A stretch of 64,000 nucleotides of DNA from Kitasatospora phosalacinea. GTDB lineage: Bacteria; Actinomycetota; Actinomycetes; Streptomycetales; Streptomycetaceae. Both the position numbers and the translations under genes were made by a program. Positions 48,679-58,318 of the stretch are shown here, one piece after another (positions within the stretch are counted from its first letter, which is position 1; each line of letters opens with the position of its first letter). The notes beneath the pieces were generated by a model. That model searched no databases. It saw only the letters and a list, made by a program, of their open reading frames with translations, and was not told where the DNA came from. The DNA lies in contig NZ_JNYE01000014.1 in assembly GCF_000717185.1 (NCBI RefSeq), forward strand, positions 1 through 64,000, written 5' to 3'.

Positions 48679-49929
48679 TCAGACCCGGGCGAGCTCGCGG
48701 GCCAGCCGGGTGCTGTCGCGGTGCCCGGCGAACGCGCCCGCGGCGGCGACCGCGGCCGCCCGGCGGCCGGGGGCGAGCAGCCCGCCGTGGGCCAGCGAGT
48801 CGACCGGTCGGCGGGTGCGCCACTCGTCCAGCGACCAGCGGGCGTACGGGCCGAACAGCGCGCGGGTGGTGTCCGGCAGGTCGGTGCGGGCGGGGACGGC
48901 GGCGCGGGCCCCGTTCAGGGCGACCTGGCCGTCCGGGCCCGCGCAGACGTCCAGCCAGGCCAGGGCGGCGGCGCGGTTGCGGGCCCCGCGGGGCAGGGCG
49001 AAGGCGTCCACCCGGGACTGGAACAGGCCGTCGGTGCCGGGCGCCGCGGCCCAGCCGTAGTCGGTGCCCGGGCGCAGGGCGAGGTCGTCGCGCAGCCAGG
49101 TGTCGGCCCAGTCGCCGGTGAGCAGGTACCCGGCCCGGCCGGTGCCGAGCAGCCGGGCGGCGTCCGTCCAGTCGGCCTCCGGCGCGGGCGGGGCGGCCAG
49201 CGCCAGCAGCTGGTCCAGGGTGCGCAGCGCGCCGGTGGTGGCGGGGGAGTTCCACGGGCCGCCGGGCTGCCAGAGCGCGGCGAAGGCGTCCGGGCCGTGC
49301 GCGGCCAGCAGGACGGTCTCGGCCAGGTGCAGCACCTCGGTGGGGCCGCCGACGGCCAGCGGGGCGGTGCCGGTCGCGGCGACGCTCCGCAGCCGCTCCA
49401 GCAGCGCGGCGGTGTCCCGCGGGGCGGTGGCCACCCCGGCGGCGGCCAGCACCCGCGGGTTGGTCCACAGCAGGTTGGTGCGGCGGACCCCGGCCGCGAC
49501 GGCGTGCAGGGCTCCGCGGACGCCCAGCCGGGGCAGCAGCGCCCCCGGCAGCCCGGCGGCCCAGCCGCGGGTCCTGGCGAGGCCGTCCAGCGGCTCCAAG
49601 TGGGGTGCCAGCTCGGCGAGTTCGGCCCCGCCGGAGCAGCGGAAGCTGTCCGGCGGCGGGCCGGTGGCGAGCCGCGCCGCGAGGTCGGTGCCCGCCGGGT
49701 TGGAGCCGTCCCCCGCGACGAAGGTGACGTTCGGCGCCCGGCCCTTCAGCGCGGCCAGCAGCGCCTGCAGGCCGTCCTGCTCCGGGCCCGCCGTCCAGCC
49801 CGTCGCGACCTCCAGCAGCCCCGACGGCCCGCCCCCCGAACTCGCCTCCGCCGACCCGTACCGGGCCAGCGCCGTGCCGCACAGGGCGGCCAGCCCGCCC
49901 AGCAGGACGTGACGGCGGCGGATCGGCAC
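48679..49929 (-). CDS. Extracellular solute-binding protein (ABC sugar-type)
   Basis: A 416-residue exported protein. The N-terminus VPIRRRHVLLGGLAALCGTALA has a twin-arginine-like Arg run and a hydrophobic core with Cys, so Tat export or lipidation is possible. The body (FVAGDGSNPAGTDLAARLATG, NLLWTNPRVLAAAGV, LLTGDWADTWL, FALPRGARNRAAALAWLDV) follows the family-1 solute-binding-protein pattern. GTG 49929 is chosen for GGGAG upstream. It converges on rarD with a 14-nt gap. No permease genes are nearby. Confidence 0.8.
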   Translation of the reverse strand: MPIRRRHVLLGGLAALCGTALARYGSAEASSGGGPSGLLEVATGWTAGPEQDGLQALLAALKGRAPNVTFVAGDGSNPAGTDLAARLATGPPPDSFRCSGGAELAELAPHLEPLDGLARTRGWAAGLPGALLPRLGVRGALHAVAAGVRRTNLLWTNPRVLAAAGVATAPRDTAALLERLRSVAATGTAPLAVGGPTEVLHLAETVLLAAHGPDAFAALWQPGGPWNSPATTGALRTLDQLLALAAPPAPEADWTDAARLLGTGRAGYLLTGDWADTWLRDDLALRPGTDYGWAAAPGTDGLFQSRVDAFALPRGARNRAAALAWLDVCAGPDGQVALNGARAAVPARTDLPDTTRALFGPYARWSLDEWRTRRPVDSLAHGGLLAPGRRAAAVAAAGAFAGHRDSTRLARELARV

Positions 49930-50152
49930 GGCACTCCCAGCGGGTCGAACGGACGGGCGGGCGGACAACGGACGAACGGTCCGCGGCGGCCCACCATCCC
50001 ACCGTCCGGCCCGAGTCCGCGTCAAGGGCCCGGTCCGGCCCGGCGCCCGTGAAGAACGCCTCCTCGGGATCTCCTCAACCGGACTCCCGGGCTGCTAACG
50101 TCCGTGCTGCGCGACCCGGCCGCAGCTGTCCCGGCGCGCGGGAGGAACTCCG

Positions 50153-50485
50153 ATGGTGCACCTCGCCCGGCCCGTGCTCCACCACGTTCCCGCGGTGCGG
50201 CGGGAAGCGGGCGGGGCCCAGAGCGGCGAGCTGCGCATCAGCCGGCAGGCGGGCCTCCCCGCCGTCATCAGCTGGCGGCCCGCGGGCGGCGACCCGGTCG
50301 ACCTGCTCCCGCCCTACCGCCTCGACCGGGTCGAGCTGCGCCACTCCCCGCGCGCCCGCCTGCACGGCCTCACCGCGGGCGTCCGCCTGGTCACCGCCGG
50401 CTGGTCCCCGCTCTTCCTCGTCCCCCCGTCCGGCCTCCCGGCCCTGGCCCTGGCGGCGGCGTCCACCCGCCGGGTGCAGATCTAG
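50153..50485 (+). CDS. Hypothetical protein
   Basis: A 110-residue protein of unknown family, high third-position GC, no membrane helix, with a run of beta-type segments (LPAVISWRPAGG, then GLTAGVRLVTAGWSPLFLV). ATG 50153 has GGGAGGAA upstream, which supports a real gene. It is divergent from the solute-binding protein and convergent with the LolA-like gene. Confidence 0.55.
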   Translation: MVHLARPVLHHVPAVRREAGGAQSGELRISRQAGLPAVISWRPAGGDPVDLLPPYRLDRVELRHSPRARLHGLTAGVRLVTAGWSPLFLVPPSGLPALALAAASTRRVQI

Positions 50486-50680
50486 GGGCTCGGGAAGGAC
50501 GGCGGGATGCGCGATCAGGGGCTCGGGGAACGGCGAGTCCGAGCTGCCGGCGGCCGGAGCCCATCGGGGTGTCCGTGCTGCTTCGGGCCGCCTGAACAGA
50601 ACCCGGAGCCACCGCACGCACCGGCAGTGCACCCGCAGCAGCCCCGAGCCCGCCGTTCCCCGAGCCCCCGGATCGTTCCC
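50479..50680. repeat. REP-like inverted repeat cluster
   Basis: GGGGCTCGGGGAACGGCG (50518-50535) and its exact complement (50651-50668) are inverted around 115 nt. Imperfect copies with an adjoining GATC occur at about 50479-50497 and again at the right end. The sequence is close to a dispersed palindromic family common in Streptomyces genomes (recollection). It lies between convergent genes and probably acts as a shared terminator. Confidence 0.55.
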
Positions 50681-50685
50681 CCGGA

Positions 50686-51918
50686 TCAGCCCTTCGCGGC
50701 CTTCTGCAGGGTCTCCGCGGTGACCGCGCCCAGGTAGACGCGGCCGTCGTCGGTGATCAGGGCGTTGACGATGCGGGTGGAGACCAGGGTGCCGCCGTCG
50801 ACGTGGCGGCCGGTGAACTTGGCGAGGCCCTTCGCGGCCTCGGCGCCCGCCTCGCCGTGCAGGACGGTGGTCCAGCCCTCGCCGATGACGCCGGCGTCCC
50901 CGGCGGCGGCGGAGCCCGCGGGCCCCGCGGCGGCGGCGTCGAGCTCGGGGAGGACGGAGGACAGCGGGCTGTCGGGGCGCCCGTCGGCGGGGGCCTCGAC
51001 GACCTCGGTGCCCTCGGGGACGGTGAACTGGAAGGTCGCGGCGTCGGGCCGGGCGTAGGAGAGGCTGCCGAAGCGGACGTCGAAGGCGGTCGCGCCGTCG
51101 ACGGTGCGGACCTGGACGGCCAGCGGCACGCCCTTCTCGGCGTCGACCGCGACCCGGATCTCGTCGATGGTGGAGCCGGACTGCTTCGGCTTGATGCTGA
51201 GCCGGTACGCGTCGTGCCCGGCGACCCGCTCGGTGCCGCTGACGGTGACGGCGGTGGTCGCGGCGGACTGCTCCAGGAACCGCTTGGCGACCTCCTGCGG
51301 GGTGACGGAGGCGATGCCGGGTTCGGCGCCCCGGTGCCCGTCCGCGGCGCCCTCCGGGGCGGTGAGGTGCAGGGCCTGCCGGGAGCCGCGGTCGTAGGCC
51401 CACAGCTGGGTGCCGTTGTGGACGAGCTCGTAGCCGGACGACTTCTCACCCGTGAGGGTGAGCTTCTGCCGGTCGGGCCCGTCGGAGGCGACGGTCAGGG
51501 TGTGCGCGCCGCCGAGGAGTTCGACGGCCTTGAGCTGCGGGTCGGCGCTGCCGACCGGGGCGCCGGCGCTGCGGGCGAGGTTGCCGACCGGGCCGGAGCC
51601 GGTGAGGGCGTCGGTGAGGGCGGTGGGCAGGCCGAGGTCGGCGCTGACCCGGACGGTGCCGGAGAAGGTGTCGGTGTCGGCGGCGAGCGCCTTGGCGACG
51701 AGGTCCTGGGCGCTGATCGCGGGCAGGTCGGGCGCCTCGTCGCTGGCGAGCGCGGGCAGTCCGATGCCGACGGCGACCAGCGCGGCCACGGCCACCGGTA
51801 CGCCGACGCGGACGGCGGCGCGCCGCTTCGCGGGCCGGGCGGACGGCCCGGCGGGTGCCGGTGGCGGTGCGATCCGGAGCGGCGTCGTTTCCTGTCCTGC
51901 GGTGGAGTCGTGCTCCAT
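50686..51918 (-). CDS. LolA-like / DUF2092-type membrane-anchored protein
   Basis: A 410-residue protein with a cytoplasmic Pro-rich N-terminus (about 35 residues), one signal-anchor helix (VGVPVAVAALVAVGIGLPALA) and an extracellular LolA/LppX-like beta fold that usually holds lipid. Typical segments are LQKLTL-type strands such as RQKLTLTGEKSSGYELVHNG, QLWAYDRGSRQALHL and DEIRVAVDAEKGVPLAVQV. ATG 51918 has GAAGGGGG upstream. The cargo is unknown. Confidence 0.75.
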   Translation of the reverse strand: MEHDSTAGQETTPLRIAPPPAPAGPSARPAKRRAAVRVGVPVAVAALVAVGIGLPALASDEAPDLPAISAQDLVAKALAADTDTFSGTVRVSADLGLPTALTDALTGSGPVGNLARSAGAPVGSADPQLKAVELLGGAHTLTVASDGPDRQKLTLTGEKSSGYELVHNGTQLWAYDRGSRQALHLTAPEGAADGHRGAEPGIASVTPQEVAKRFLEQSAATTAVTVSGTERVAGHDAYRLSIKPKQSGSTIDEIRVAVDAEKGVPLAVQVRTVDGATAFDVRFGSLSYARPDAATFQFTVPEGTEVVEAPADGRPDSPLSSVLPELDAAAAGPAGSAAAGDAGVIGEGWTTVLHGEAGAEAAKGLAKFTGRHVDGGTLVSTRIVNALITDDGRVYLGAVTAETLQKAAKG

Positions 51919-52038
51919 GGCAGCCCCCTTCCGAGTGCCTGTGCGCTGTCACCGTCCATTAGAGCCCCCGGCGGCCCGCGGCGGCGTCGCCCGGTGGCAG
52001 CAGATCCGGGTACGCCTCGCGTTGTATCCGGGACATTG

Positions 52039-52063
52039 CGACCCTGAGAAGCCGTCAGGGTCG
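52039..52063. promoter_or_regulatory. Inverted repeat upstream of fbiC
   Basis: CGACCCTGA and TCAGGGTCG are perfect 9-bp arms with a 7-nt spacer, 41-65 nt before the predicted start point of fbiC. It may be an operator or activator site. Confidence 0.35.
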
Positions 52064-52090
52064 TGTAGTCCCGCAGTGGTACCTCTCGCG

Positions 52091-52103
52091 TAGGGTCGGG
52101 CCC
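52091..52103 (+). promoter_or_regulatory. Leaderless promoter -10 box
   Basis: TAGGGT (52091-52096) stands 7 nt before ATG 52104; there is no ribosome-binding site. Confidence 0.5.
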
Positions 52104-54704
52104 ATGAGCCCTCAGCCCCCGTCCGAGCTCCCGTCCGCGGCGGCCGCCGCCCCGACCGCGACCGCGATGCGGCGCGCACTGCGCCGGGCCGGGGACGGGG
52201 TCGCGCTGGACGTCGCGGAGGCGGCGGTGCTGCTGCGGGCCCGCGGCGAGGACCTGGTGCAGCTGTGCGCGGTCGCGGCCCGGCTGCGGGACGCGGGCCT
52301 GGAGCAGGCGGGCCGCCCCGGCGTCATCACGTACTCGCGCAAGGTGTTCGTCCCGCTGACCAGGCTGTGCCGGGACCGCTGCCACTACTGCACCTTCGCC
52401 ACCGTGCCGGGCAGGCTGCGCAAGGACGGGCACGGGATGTACCTGTCCCCGGACGAGGTGCTGGACATCGCCCGCAAGGGGGCCGAACTCGGCTGCAAGG
52501 AGGCCCTGTTCACGCTCGGCGACCGGCCCGAGGAGCGCTGGCCGGAGGCCCGCGAGTGGCTGGACGCGCACGGCTACGACGACACCCTGGCGTACGTGCG
52601 GGCGATGGCGGTGCGGGTGCTGGAGGAGACCGGGCTGCTGCCGCACCTCAACCCGGGCGTGCTGTCCTGGACGGACTTCCAGCGGCTCAAGCCGGTCGCC
52701 CCGTCGATGGGCATGATGCTGGAGACCACCGCCGTCCGCCTCTGGTCGGAGCCCGGCGGCCCGCACCACGGCTCGCCCGACAAGGAACCGGCCGTCCGGC
52801 TGCGGGTGCTGGAGGACGCCGGGCGCAGCGCGGTGCCGTTCACCACCGGGGTGCTGATCGGCATCGGCGAGACGTACGAGGAGCGGGCCGAGTCGCTGCT
52901 GGCGATCCGCAAGGTCGCCCGCGCCTACCAGGGCGTGCAGGAGGTGATCGTGCAGAACTTCCGGGCCAAGCCGGACACCGCGATGCGCGCCATGCCGGAC
53001 GCCGAACTGTCCGAGCTGGCCGCGGCGGTGGCGGTGGCCCGGCTGGTGCTCGGGCCCGCGGCCCGGATCCAGGCCCCGCCGAACCTGGTGGACGCCGAGT
53101 ACGCGCTGCTGATCGGCGCGGGCATCGACGACTGGGGCGGCGTCTCCCCGCTGACGCCCGACCACGTCAACCCGGAGCGCCCCTGGCCGCACGTCGAGGA
53201 ACTGGCCGAGCGCACCGCCGCCGCCGGGTTCGCGCTGCGCGAGCGGCTGACGGTCTACCCCGAGTACCTGAAGCGCGGCGAGCCCTGGCTGGACCCGCGC
53301 CTGCTGCCGCACGTCCGGGCGCTGGCCGACCCGGCCACCGGCCTGGCCGTCGAGGGCCGCACCCCGGTCGGCCTGCCCTGGCAGGAGCCGGACGAGCCGA
53401 TGACCGGCGGCGGCCGCACCGACCTGTTCCGCACCGTCGACACCGAGGGCCGCACCGGCGACCGGCGCTCCGACTTCGACGACGTGTACGGCGACTGGGA
53501 GTCGCTGCGCGAGCAGGCCGCGCTGCCCGCCCCCCGCCGCCTGGACGCCGACCTGCGGGCCGCGCTGTCCACCGCCGCCGACGACCCGGTCAGGCTGACG
53601 GACGACCAGGCGCTGGCCCTGTTCCAGGCCGACGGCGACGCGCTGGACGCGCTCACCCGGATCGCCGACGACCTGCGCCGCGACACCGTCGGCGAGGACG
53701 TCACGTACTGCGTCACCCGGAACGTCAACTTCACCAACGTCTGCTACACCGGCTGCCGGTTCTGCGCCTTCGCCCAGCGCCGCACCGACGCCGACGCCTA
53801 CACCCTCTCGCTGGAGCAGGTCGCCGAACGGGCCGAGCAGGCCTGGCAGGTCGGGGCGACCGAGGTGTGCATGCAGGGCGGCATCCACCCGGACCTGCCG
53901 GGCACCGCGTACTTCGACATCGCGCGGGCGGTGAAGGAGCGGGTGCCGGGCATCCACGTGCACGCCTTCTCGCCGATGGAGGTGGTCAACGGGGCGACCA
54001 GGACGGGCCTGCCGGTCCGCGAGTGGCTGCTGCGGGCGAAGGACGCCGGGCTGGACTCCATCCCCGGCACGGCCGCGGAGATCCTGGACGACGAGGTCCG
54101 CTGGGTGCTGACCAAGGGCAAGCTGCCCGCCGCGACCTGGGTCGAGGTGGTCACCGCCGCGCACGAGCTGGGCATCCGCTCCTCCTCGACGATGATGTAC
54201 GGCCACGTCGACACCCCGAAGCACTGGCTGGGCCACCTGCGGCTGCTCGCCGGGATCCAGCAGCGCACCGGCGGCTTCACCGAGTTCGTCACCCTGCCGT
54301 TCGTGCACACCAACGCGCCGGTCTACCTGGCGGGCATCGCCCGGCCCGGCCCGACCGCCCGCGACAACCGGGCGGTGACCGCGATGGCCCGGCTGCTGCT
54401 GCACCCGCACATCACCAACATCCAGACCAGCTGGGTGAAGCTGGGCGCGGAGGGCGCCGCCGAGATGCTCCGCAGCGGCGCCAACGACCTGGGCGGCACC
54501 CTGATGGAGGAGACCATCTCCCGGATGGCGGGCTCCTCCTGGGGCTCCTACAAGTCGGTCCGCGACCTGGAGGCGATCGCCGCCCTGGCGGGCCGCCCGG
54601 CCCGGCAGCGCACCACCCTGTACGGCGAGGTGCCCGCCGAGCGCCGCGCCGCCGCGCTGGCCTCCGACGGGCACCTGCCGCACCTGCTCCCGGTGCTGGA
54701 CTGA
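52104..54704 (+). CDS. fbiC: FO synthase (CofG-CofH fusion), coenzyme F420 synthesis
   Basis: An 866-residue enzyme with two radical SAM domains that joins tyrosine and a flavin precursor to form FO, the chromophore of F420. CofG-like N-half: [10 protein letters not shown] cluster motif (Cys about 89, 93, 96). CofH-like C-half: [10 protein letters not shown] (from about residue 546), [15 protein letters not shown] and [19 protein letters not shown]. The fused form is typical of actinobacteria. ATG 52104 is leaderless. The C-half is related in sequence to MqnC at 18458. Confidence 0.96.
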   Translation: MSPQPPSELPSAAAAAPTATAMRRALRRAGDGVALDVAEAAVLLRARGEDLVQLCAVAARLRDAGLEQAGRPGVITYSRKVFVPLTRLCRDRCHYCTFATVPGRLRKDGHGMYLSPDEVLDIARKGAELGCKEALFTLGDRPEERWPEAREWLDAHGYDDTLAYVRAMAVRVLEETGLLPHLNPGVLSWTDFQRLKPVAPSMGMMLETTAVRLWSEPGGPHHGSPDKEPAVRLRVLEDAGRSAVPFTTGVLIGIGETYEERAESLLAIRKVARAYQGVQEVIVQNFRAKPDTAMRAMPDAELSELAAAVAVARLVLGPAARIQAPPNLVDAEYALLIGAGIDDWGGVSPLTPDHVNPERPWPHVEELAERTAAAGFALRERLTVYPEYLKRGEPWLDPRLLPHVRALADPATGLAVEGRTPVGLPWQEPDEPMTGGGRTDLFRTVDTEGRTGDRRSDFDDVYGDWESLREQAALPAPRRLDADLRAALSTAADDPVRLTDDQALALFQADGDALDALTRIADDLRRDTVGEDVTYCVTRNVNFTNVCYTGCRFCAFAQRRTDADAYTLSLEQVAERAEQAWQVGATEVCMQGGIHPDLPGTAYFDIARAVKERVPGIHVHAFSPMEVVNGATRTGLPVREWLLRAKDAGLDSIPGTAAEILDDEVRWVLTKGKLPAATWVEVVTAAHELGIRSSSTMMYGHVDTPKHWLGHLRLLAGIQQRTGGFTEFVTLPFVHTNAPVYLAGIARPGPTARDNRAVTAMARLLLHPHITNIQTSWVKLGAEGAAEMLRSGANDLGGTLMEETISRMAGSSWGSYKSVRDLEAIAALAGRPARQRTTLYGEVPAERRAAALASDGHLPHLLPVLD

Positions 54705-54710
54705 CGGGGG

Positions 54711-55814
54711 TCAGCCGACCAGCAGGTTCCGGCGCAGCTGCTCCGCGTCGACGCCCAGGCCCTCCAGGTAGGCGTCGAAGCTGCCGTAGCGGGCCCGCAC
54801 CTCGTCGAAGCCCGCCGCCAGGTACTCGGGGCGGACGTCCAGCAGCGGCCGGTACACCGCCTGGTAGGCGGGCGGCAGCTGGGCGAGGGCGGCCGCGTTG
54901 GCCTGCGCCCGGTAGGTGTTGGACGCCAGGTAGTCGGCCCGCACGGTCTCCTGCGGCACGCCGAGGGCGGTGAGCAGGGCGGCCGCGCCCCAGCCGGTGC
55001 GGTCCTTGCCCGCGGTGCAGTGGAACAGGACGGCGCCGCGGTCGTCGGCGGCGTCCAGCAGCTGCGCGTAGGCGGCGCGGGCGCTGTCGGCGGAGACCAT
55101 GGTGCGCTCGGCGAGGACCATCATGTCGACGGCGGCCTGCGGGTCGGTGACGTCGAACTGCCCGGTGTCGGCGGCGCCCAGCACGTTCGCGGTGACCGCC
55201 TTCGCGCCCGCCGGGAGCCGGTCGGGGGCGGCCTGCTGCTCGGCGGGGGTGCGCAGGTCGAAGACGGTGCGGATGCCCAGCCGGTGCAGCTTGGCGAGGT
55301 CCTGGTCGGTGAGCCTGGACAGGTCGTCCGAGCGGTACACCCGGCCGAGCTCCACCCAGCGGCCGTCCGCGGTCCGGTAGCCGCCCAGGTCGCGGAAGTT
55401 GGGGGCGGAGGCCAGGTGCAGCGAGCGGTCGGCGACGACCAGCGGCGCGCCCCGGTCCGGGACCAGCTCGAAGTACCAGCGGTCGGCCGCGCCGAGGCCG
55501 GAGACGGTGACGGTGGCGCTGCCCGCGCCGGAGGCGACGGCCCGGCGGTGCGCGACGTGCTTCCGGTCGGTGCCCGCGTACACGGTGACGCGCCGGGCGC
55601 CGGGCGCGGTCCAGGTGAGGGTGAAGCTGCCGTCGGCCTGCTGGGCGGCGGTGGCGGCGGTGAACGGGACCGCGCGCGCCGCGTGCTGCTCCGCGTGCTG
55701 CGCCGGGGCGGCGGACGGGGCGGCGAGCGCCGAGGCGGCGAGGGCGGGGGCGGTGGCGGTCAGCGCGGCGGCGAGGGCGGCCGCGGCGACCAGCCGGGTG
55801 CGGGGGGAGGTCAT
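54711..55814 (-). CDS. Secreted tyrosine-protein phosphatase
   Basis: A 367-residue protein with an N-terminal Sec signal peptide (RLVAAAALAAALTATAPALA). An Ig/fibronectin-like domain (about residues 50-125) precedes a Y_phosphatase3 domain: APNFRDLGGYRTADGR, VYRSDDLSRLTDQDL, and the catalytic P-loop HCTAGKDRTGWG (C-x5-R, Cys near 265). ATG 55814 gives a signal of normal length; an upstream in-frame ATG at 55835 is possible. The neighbouring GPP34 and glycohydrolase genes do not suggest its substrate. Confidence 0.88.
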   Translation of the reverse strand: MTSPRTRLVAAAALAAALTATAPALAASALAAPSAAPAQHAEQHAARAVPFTAATAAQQADGSFTLTWTAPGARRVTVYAGTDRKHVAHRRAVASGAGSATVTVSGLGAADRWYFELVPDRGAPLVVADRSLHLASAPNFRDLGGYRTADGRWVELGRVYRSDDLSRLTDQDLAKLHRLGIRTVFDLRTPAEQQAAPDRLPAGAKAVTANVLGAADTGQFDVTDPQAAVDMMVLAERTMVSADSARAAYAQLLDAADDRGAVLFHCTAGKDRTGWGAAALLTALGVPQETVRADYLASNTYRAQANAAALAQLPPAYQAVYRPLLDVRPEYLAAGFDEVRARYGSFDAYLEGLGVDAEQLRRNLLVG

Positions 55815-56006
55815 GGACGCCGACCGTAGGCACACCGACCGCTGGGCCGGTGACCTGCGGATGTCGTCGCTCCGACGGCCGGTTGAACGAATCGATGTTC
55901 GGGGCTGACCGCCTTTTCGCGCGGTCCTTCGAATAAGGTGCGTCTACCGTCCGCGGCCGTCCCCGTCGACGTCCGCGTCCGCCGAGCGAAAGGGTTCCGT
56001 CCCGTG

Positions 56007-57110
56007 ATGCCTCTGTGGTCACGCGCCCAGCAGCAGGACTTCCGCAGCCGGGTCCGCGGCTGCCTGCTCGGTGGGGCGGTCGGGGACGCGCTCGGCGGCG
56101 GCATCGAGTTCGAGCAGCTGGAGCAGATCCGCGAGGCGCACGGCGGGGCCGGCGTGACCGGCTACGTCCCCGCGTACGGGCGGCGCGGCGCGATCACCGA
56201 CGACACCCAGATGACCCTGTTCACCGTCGACGGCCTGATCCGCTCGCACGTCAGCCGCGACGGCGGCGCCTGGCACCCGCCGTCCGACGTGCACCGCGCC
56301 TACCTGCGCTGGTACGCCACCCAGCAGGACTGGGGCCCGGACGAGCGCCGCAAGGACCTGGGCTGGCTCGGCCGCCAGGAGTGGCTGTACGCCCGCCGCG
56401 CCCCCGGCCAGGCCTGCCTGTCCGGCCTGGCGGGCACCGAGAACGGCCCGCTGCCGACCGTCGAGGAGCCGCGCAACCCGGGCTCCAAGGGCTGCGGCAC
56501 CGTGATGCGGGCCGCCCCGTTCGGGCTGCTCACCGCCTGGGACCCGGCGCTGGTCTTCCAGCTCGCCGTCGAGTGCTCGGTGCTGACCCACGGCCACCCC
56601 ACCGGCTACCTGTCCGCCGGGGCGTTCGCGGTGATCGTCCACGCGGTGGCCCGCGGCGGCACCCTGGAGGAGGGCGTGCACCTCGCGCTGGCCCTGCTCT
56701 CCGAGCGCACCGGCCACGAGGAGACCACCGCCGCGCTGCGCGCCGCCCTGGACGCGGTGCGGGCCGGGGCGCCGTCCCCCGAGCGGGTCGAGGAGCTCGG
56801 CGAGGGCTGGGTCGCCGAGGAGGCGCTCGCCATCGGCCTGTACTGCGCGCTGGTCGCCGAGGACGTCCGCAGCGGCCTGCTGCTGGCCGTCAACCACTCC
56901 GGCGACAGCGACTCCACCGGCTCGATCTGCGGCAACCTGCTGGGCGCCCTGCACGGCGAGACCGCCCTCCCGCCGGACCTGCTGGCCGAACTGGAGGGCC
57001 GCGGCGCGATCCTGGAGCTCGCCGACGACCTGGTGCTGGAACTGCTGCACGGCCCCGAACTGCACGGCACCGAGGCCTGGGCCGAGCGCTACCCCGCCGC
57101 CACCGCCTGA
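56007..57110 (+). CDS. ADP-ribosylglycohydrolase family protein
   Basis: A 367-residue all-helical cytosolic hydrolase (DraG/ARH type). Metal-binding motifs are complete: GGAVGDALGGGIEFE near residue 20, ITDDTQMTLFTVDGLI near 67, NPGSKGCGTVMRAAPFGLL in the middle, and HSGDSDSTGSICGNLLGA near 297. It could remove ADP-ribose from proteins or nucleic acids; the target is unknown. ATG 56007 is used; the adjacent GTG 56004 adds one residue. Confidence 0.92.
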   Translation: MPLWSRAQQQDFRSRVRGCLLGGAVGDALGGGIEFEQLEQIREAHGGAGVTGYVPAYGRRGAITDDTQMTLFTVDGLIRSHVSRDGGAWHPPSDVHRAYLRWYATQQDWGPDERRKDLGWLGRQEWLYARRAPGQACLSGLAGTENGPLPTVEEPRNPGSKGCGTVMRAAPFGLLTAWDPALVFQLAVECSVLTHGHPTGYLSAGAFAVIVHAVARGGTLEEGVHLALALLSERTGHEETTAALRAALDAVRAGAPSPERVEELGEGWVAEEALAIGLYCALVAEDVRSGLLLAVNHSGDSDSTGSICGNLLGALHGETALPPDLLAELEGRGAILELADDLVLELLHGPELHGTEAWAERYPAATA

Positions 57111-57138
57111 CGCCGCCGCCGCCACCGCCTGACGCCGC
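57094..57138. repeat. 22-bp tandem duplication spanning a stop codon
   Basis: Two exact consecutive copies with a 22-bp period; each includes CACCGCCTGACGCC, so the TGA of the glycohydrolase gene is duplicated downstream. Confidence 0.8.
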
Positions 57139-57163
57139 TCCGCCCGCTCCCGGGCCCCGGACG

Positions 57164-57202
57164 CGCAGGTGCCCGCCGCGCGGGAAGCGGCGGGCACCTG
57201 CG
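57164..57202. terminator. Bidirectional hairpin terminator
   Basis: A perfect 16-bp stem (CGCAGGTGCCCGCCGC and complement) with a 7-nt loop between convergent genes. Confidence 0.75.
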
Positions 57203-57219
57203 TGCGGTCCTGCGGCGGC

Positions 57220-57426
57220 TCAGACCTCGCCGAAGCGGCCGGTGCCGGCCGCCGCCGCGAACGCGGCCCAGGAGGCGCCGGTGAAGCGCAACTGCGGGCC
57301 CTGCGGGTCCTTGGAGTCGCGGACCGCGATCGAGGCCGAGCCCGGCACGGCGATCTCCACGCAGGCGCCGTTGCCCCCGCTGTAGCTGCTCTTGCGCCAG
57401 GACAGGCTCTCGGTGGCCTTGCTCAT
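57220..57426 (-). CDS. DUF397 protein
   Basis: A 68-residue DUF397 protein, recognised by WRKSSYSGGNGACVEIA, IAVRDSKDPQGPQLRF and WAAFAAAA. Such small proteins are nearly always encoded next to an XRE/DUF5753 regulator in Streptomyces and have been proposed to act as its partner or as a toxin-like element of a pair (family knowledge, not settled). ATG 57426 overlaps the regulator stop by 4 nt. Confidence 0.93.
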   Translation of the reverse strand: MSKATESLSWRKSSYSGGNGACVEIAVPGSASIAVRDSKDPQGPQLRFTGASWAAFAAAAGTGRFGEV

Positions 57427-58280
57427 TTCATGAACTCCTCTGCGATGGTGGCGATCATCGACCGGCTCTCCGCGACGCTCAGCGCCGCGGCCCTCAGGTG
57501 GTCGTACAGATTGGTATAGCGGCGGACGTCGGCGTCCTTCTCCAGGTAGAGATCGCTCGTCACTCCTTCGAAGTAGACGACCGTGGAATCCGCTGACTCG
57601 GGGAACTCCAGCAAGGAGAATGTCCCGGTCATGCCGGGGTGCGAGCCGTGGGTGAACGGGATGACCTGGAGGTTGATGTTCGCCCGCTCGCCCAGTTCCA
57701 CGAGTTGGTACAACTGCTCGGCCATCACCCGCGCACCACCGACCTGGCGGCGCAGCACGGCCTCGTCTATGACGACCCACAGGCTGCCGAGCTGGTCCTC
57801 GCCGTGGATCCGGTGCTGCCGCTTCAGCCGGACGTCCACCCGGCGCCGGATCGCGGCCGGGTCGGTGTCCGGCTGGGTGCCCGCCACCACCGCCTCCGCG
57901 TACTCGCGGGTCTGCAGCAGCCCCGGCACGAACGAGGACTCGTAGGCCCGGATCGAGGAGGCCTCCGCCTCCAGCCCGATGTACACGCTGTACGGGATGT
58001 CCCCGAACTCGTGCCACCAGCCGCGCTGGCGCGACTCCTTGGCCATCTCCATCAGCCCGGTGCGGACCCGCTCGTCCTCGACCTCGTAGACGTCGCACAG
58101 GTCGCGCACGTCGCGCTGGCTGATCGAGCGGCGGCCGTTCTCCAGTCGGCTGATCTTCGACTGGGAGACCATCAGGCGGCCGGCCACCTCTTCGGCGGTC
58201 ATCCCCCTGAGCTCGCGCAGGCGCCGCAGTTCGGCGCCGAGCCTGCGGCGGCGAACCGTCGGATTCACGCTGGCGGACAC
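57423..58280 (-). CDS. XRE-family regulator with DUF5753 (Scr1/antitoxin-like)
   Basis: A 285-residue protein. Helix-turn-helix at about residues 25-55 (MTAEEVAGRLMVSQSKISRLENG) and a C-terminal DUF5753 domain from about 90 (FVPGLLQTREYAEAVV, WVVIDEAVLRRQVGG, VIPFTHGSHPGMTGTFSLLEF). GTG 58280 is chosen for GGAGG upstream and for the typical length. It forms a translationally coupled pair with DUF397. Confidence 0.92.
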   Translation of the reverse strand: MSASVNPTVRRRRLGAELRRLRELRGMTAEEVAGRLMVSQSKISRLENGRRSISQRDVRDLCDVYEVEDERVRTGLMEMAKESRQRGWWHEFGDIPYSVYIGLEAEASSIRAYESSFVPGLLQTREYAEAVVAGTQPDTDPAAIRRRVDVRLKRQHRIHGEDQLGSLWVVIDEAVLRRQVGGARVMAEQLYQLVELGERANINLQVIPFTHGSHPGMTGTFSLLEFPESADSTVVYFEGVTSDLYLEKDADVRRYTNLYDHLRAAALSVAESRSMIATIAEEFMK

Positions 58281-58318
58281 ATCGACCTCCGGCCCTACTT
58301 CTGGCAACAGTGCGGTAA

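Noticed and set aside
55880..55900. GAAC-N8-GTTC near 55885 as a LexA box
   Set aside because: The actinobacterial SOS box needs GAAC-N4-GTTC; the spacing here is 8, and the neighbouring genes are not SOS genes.
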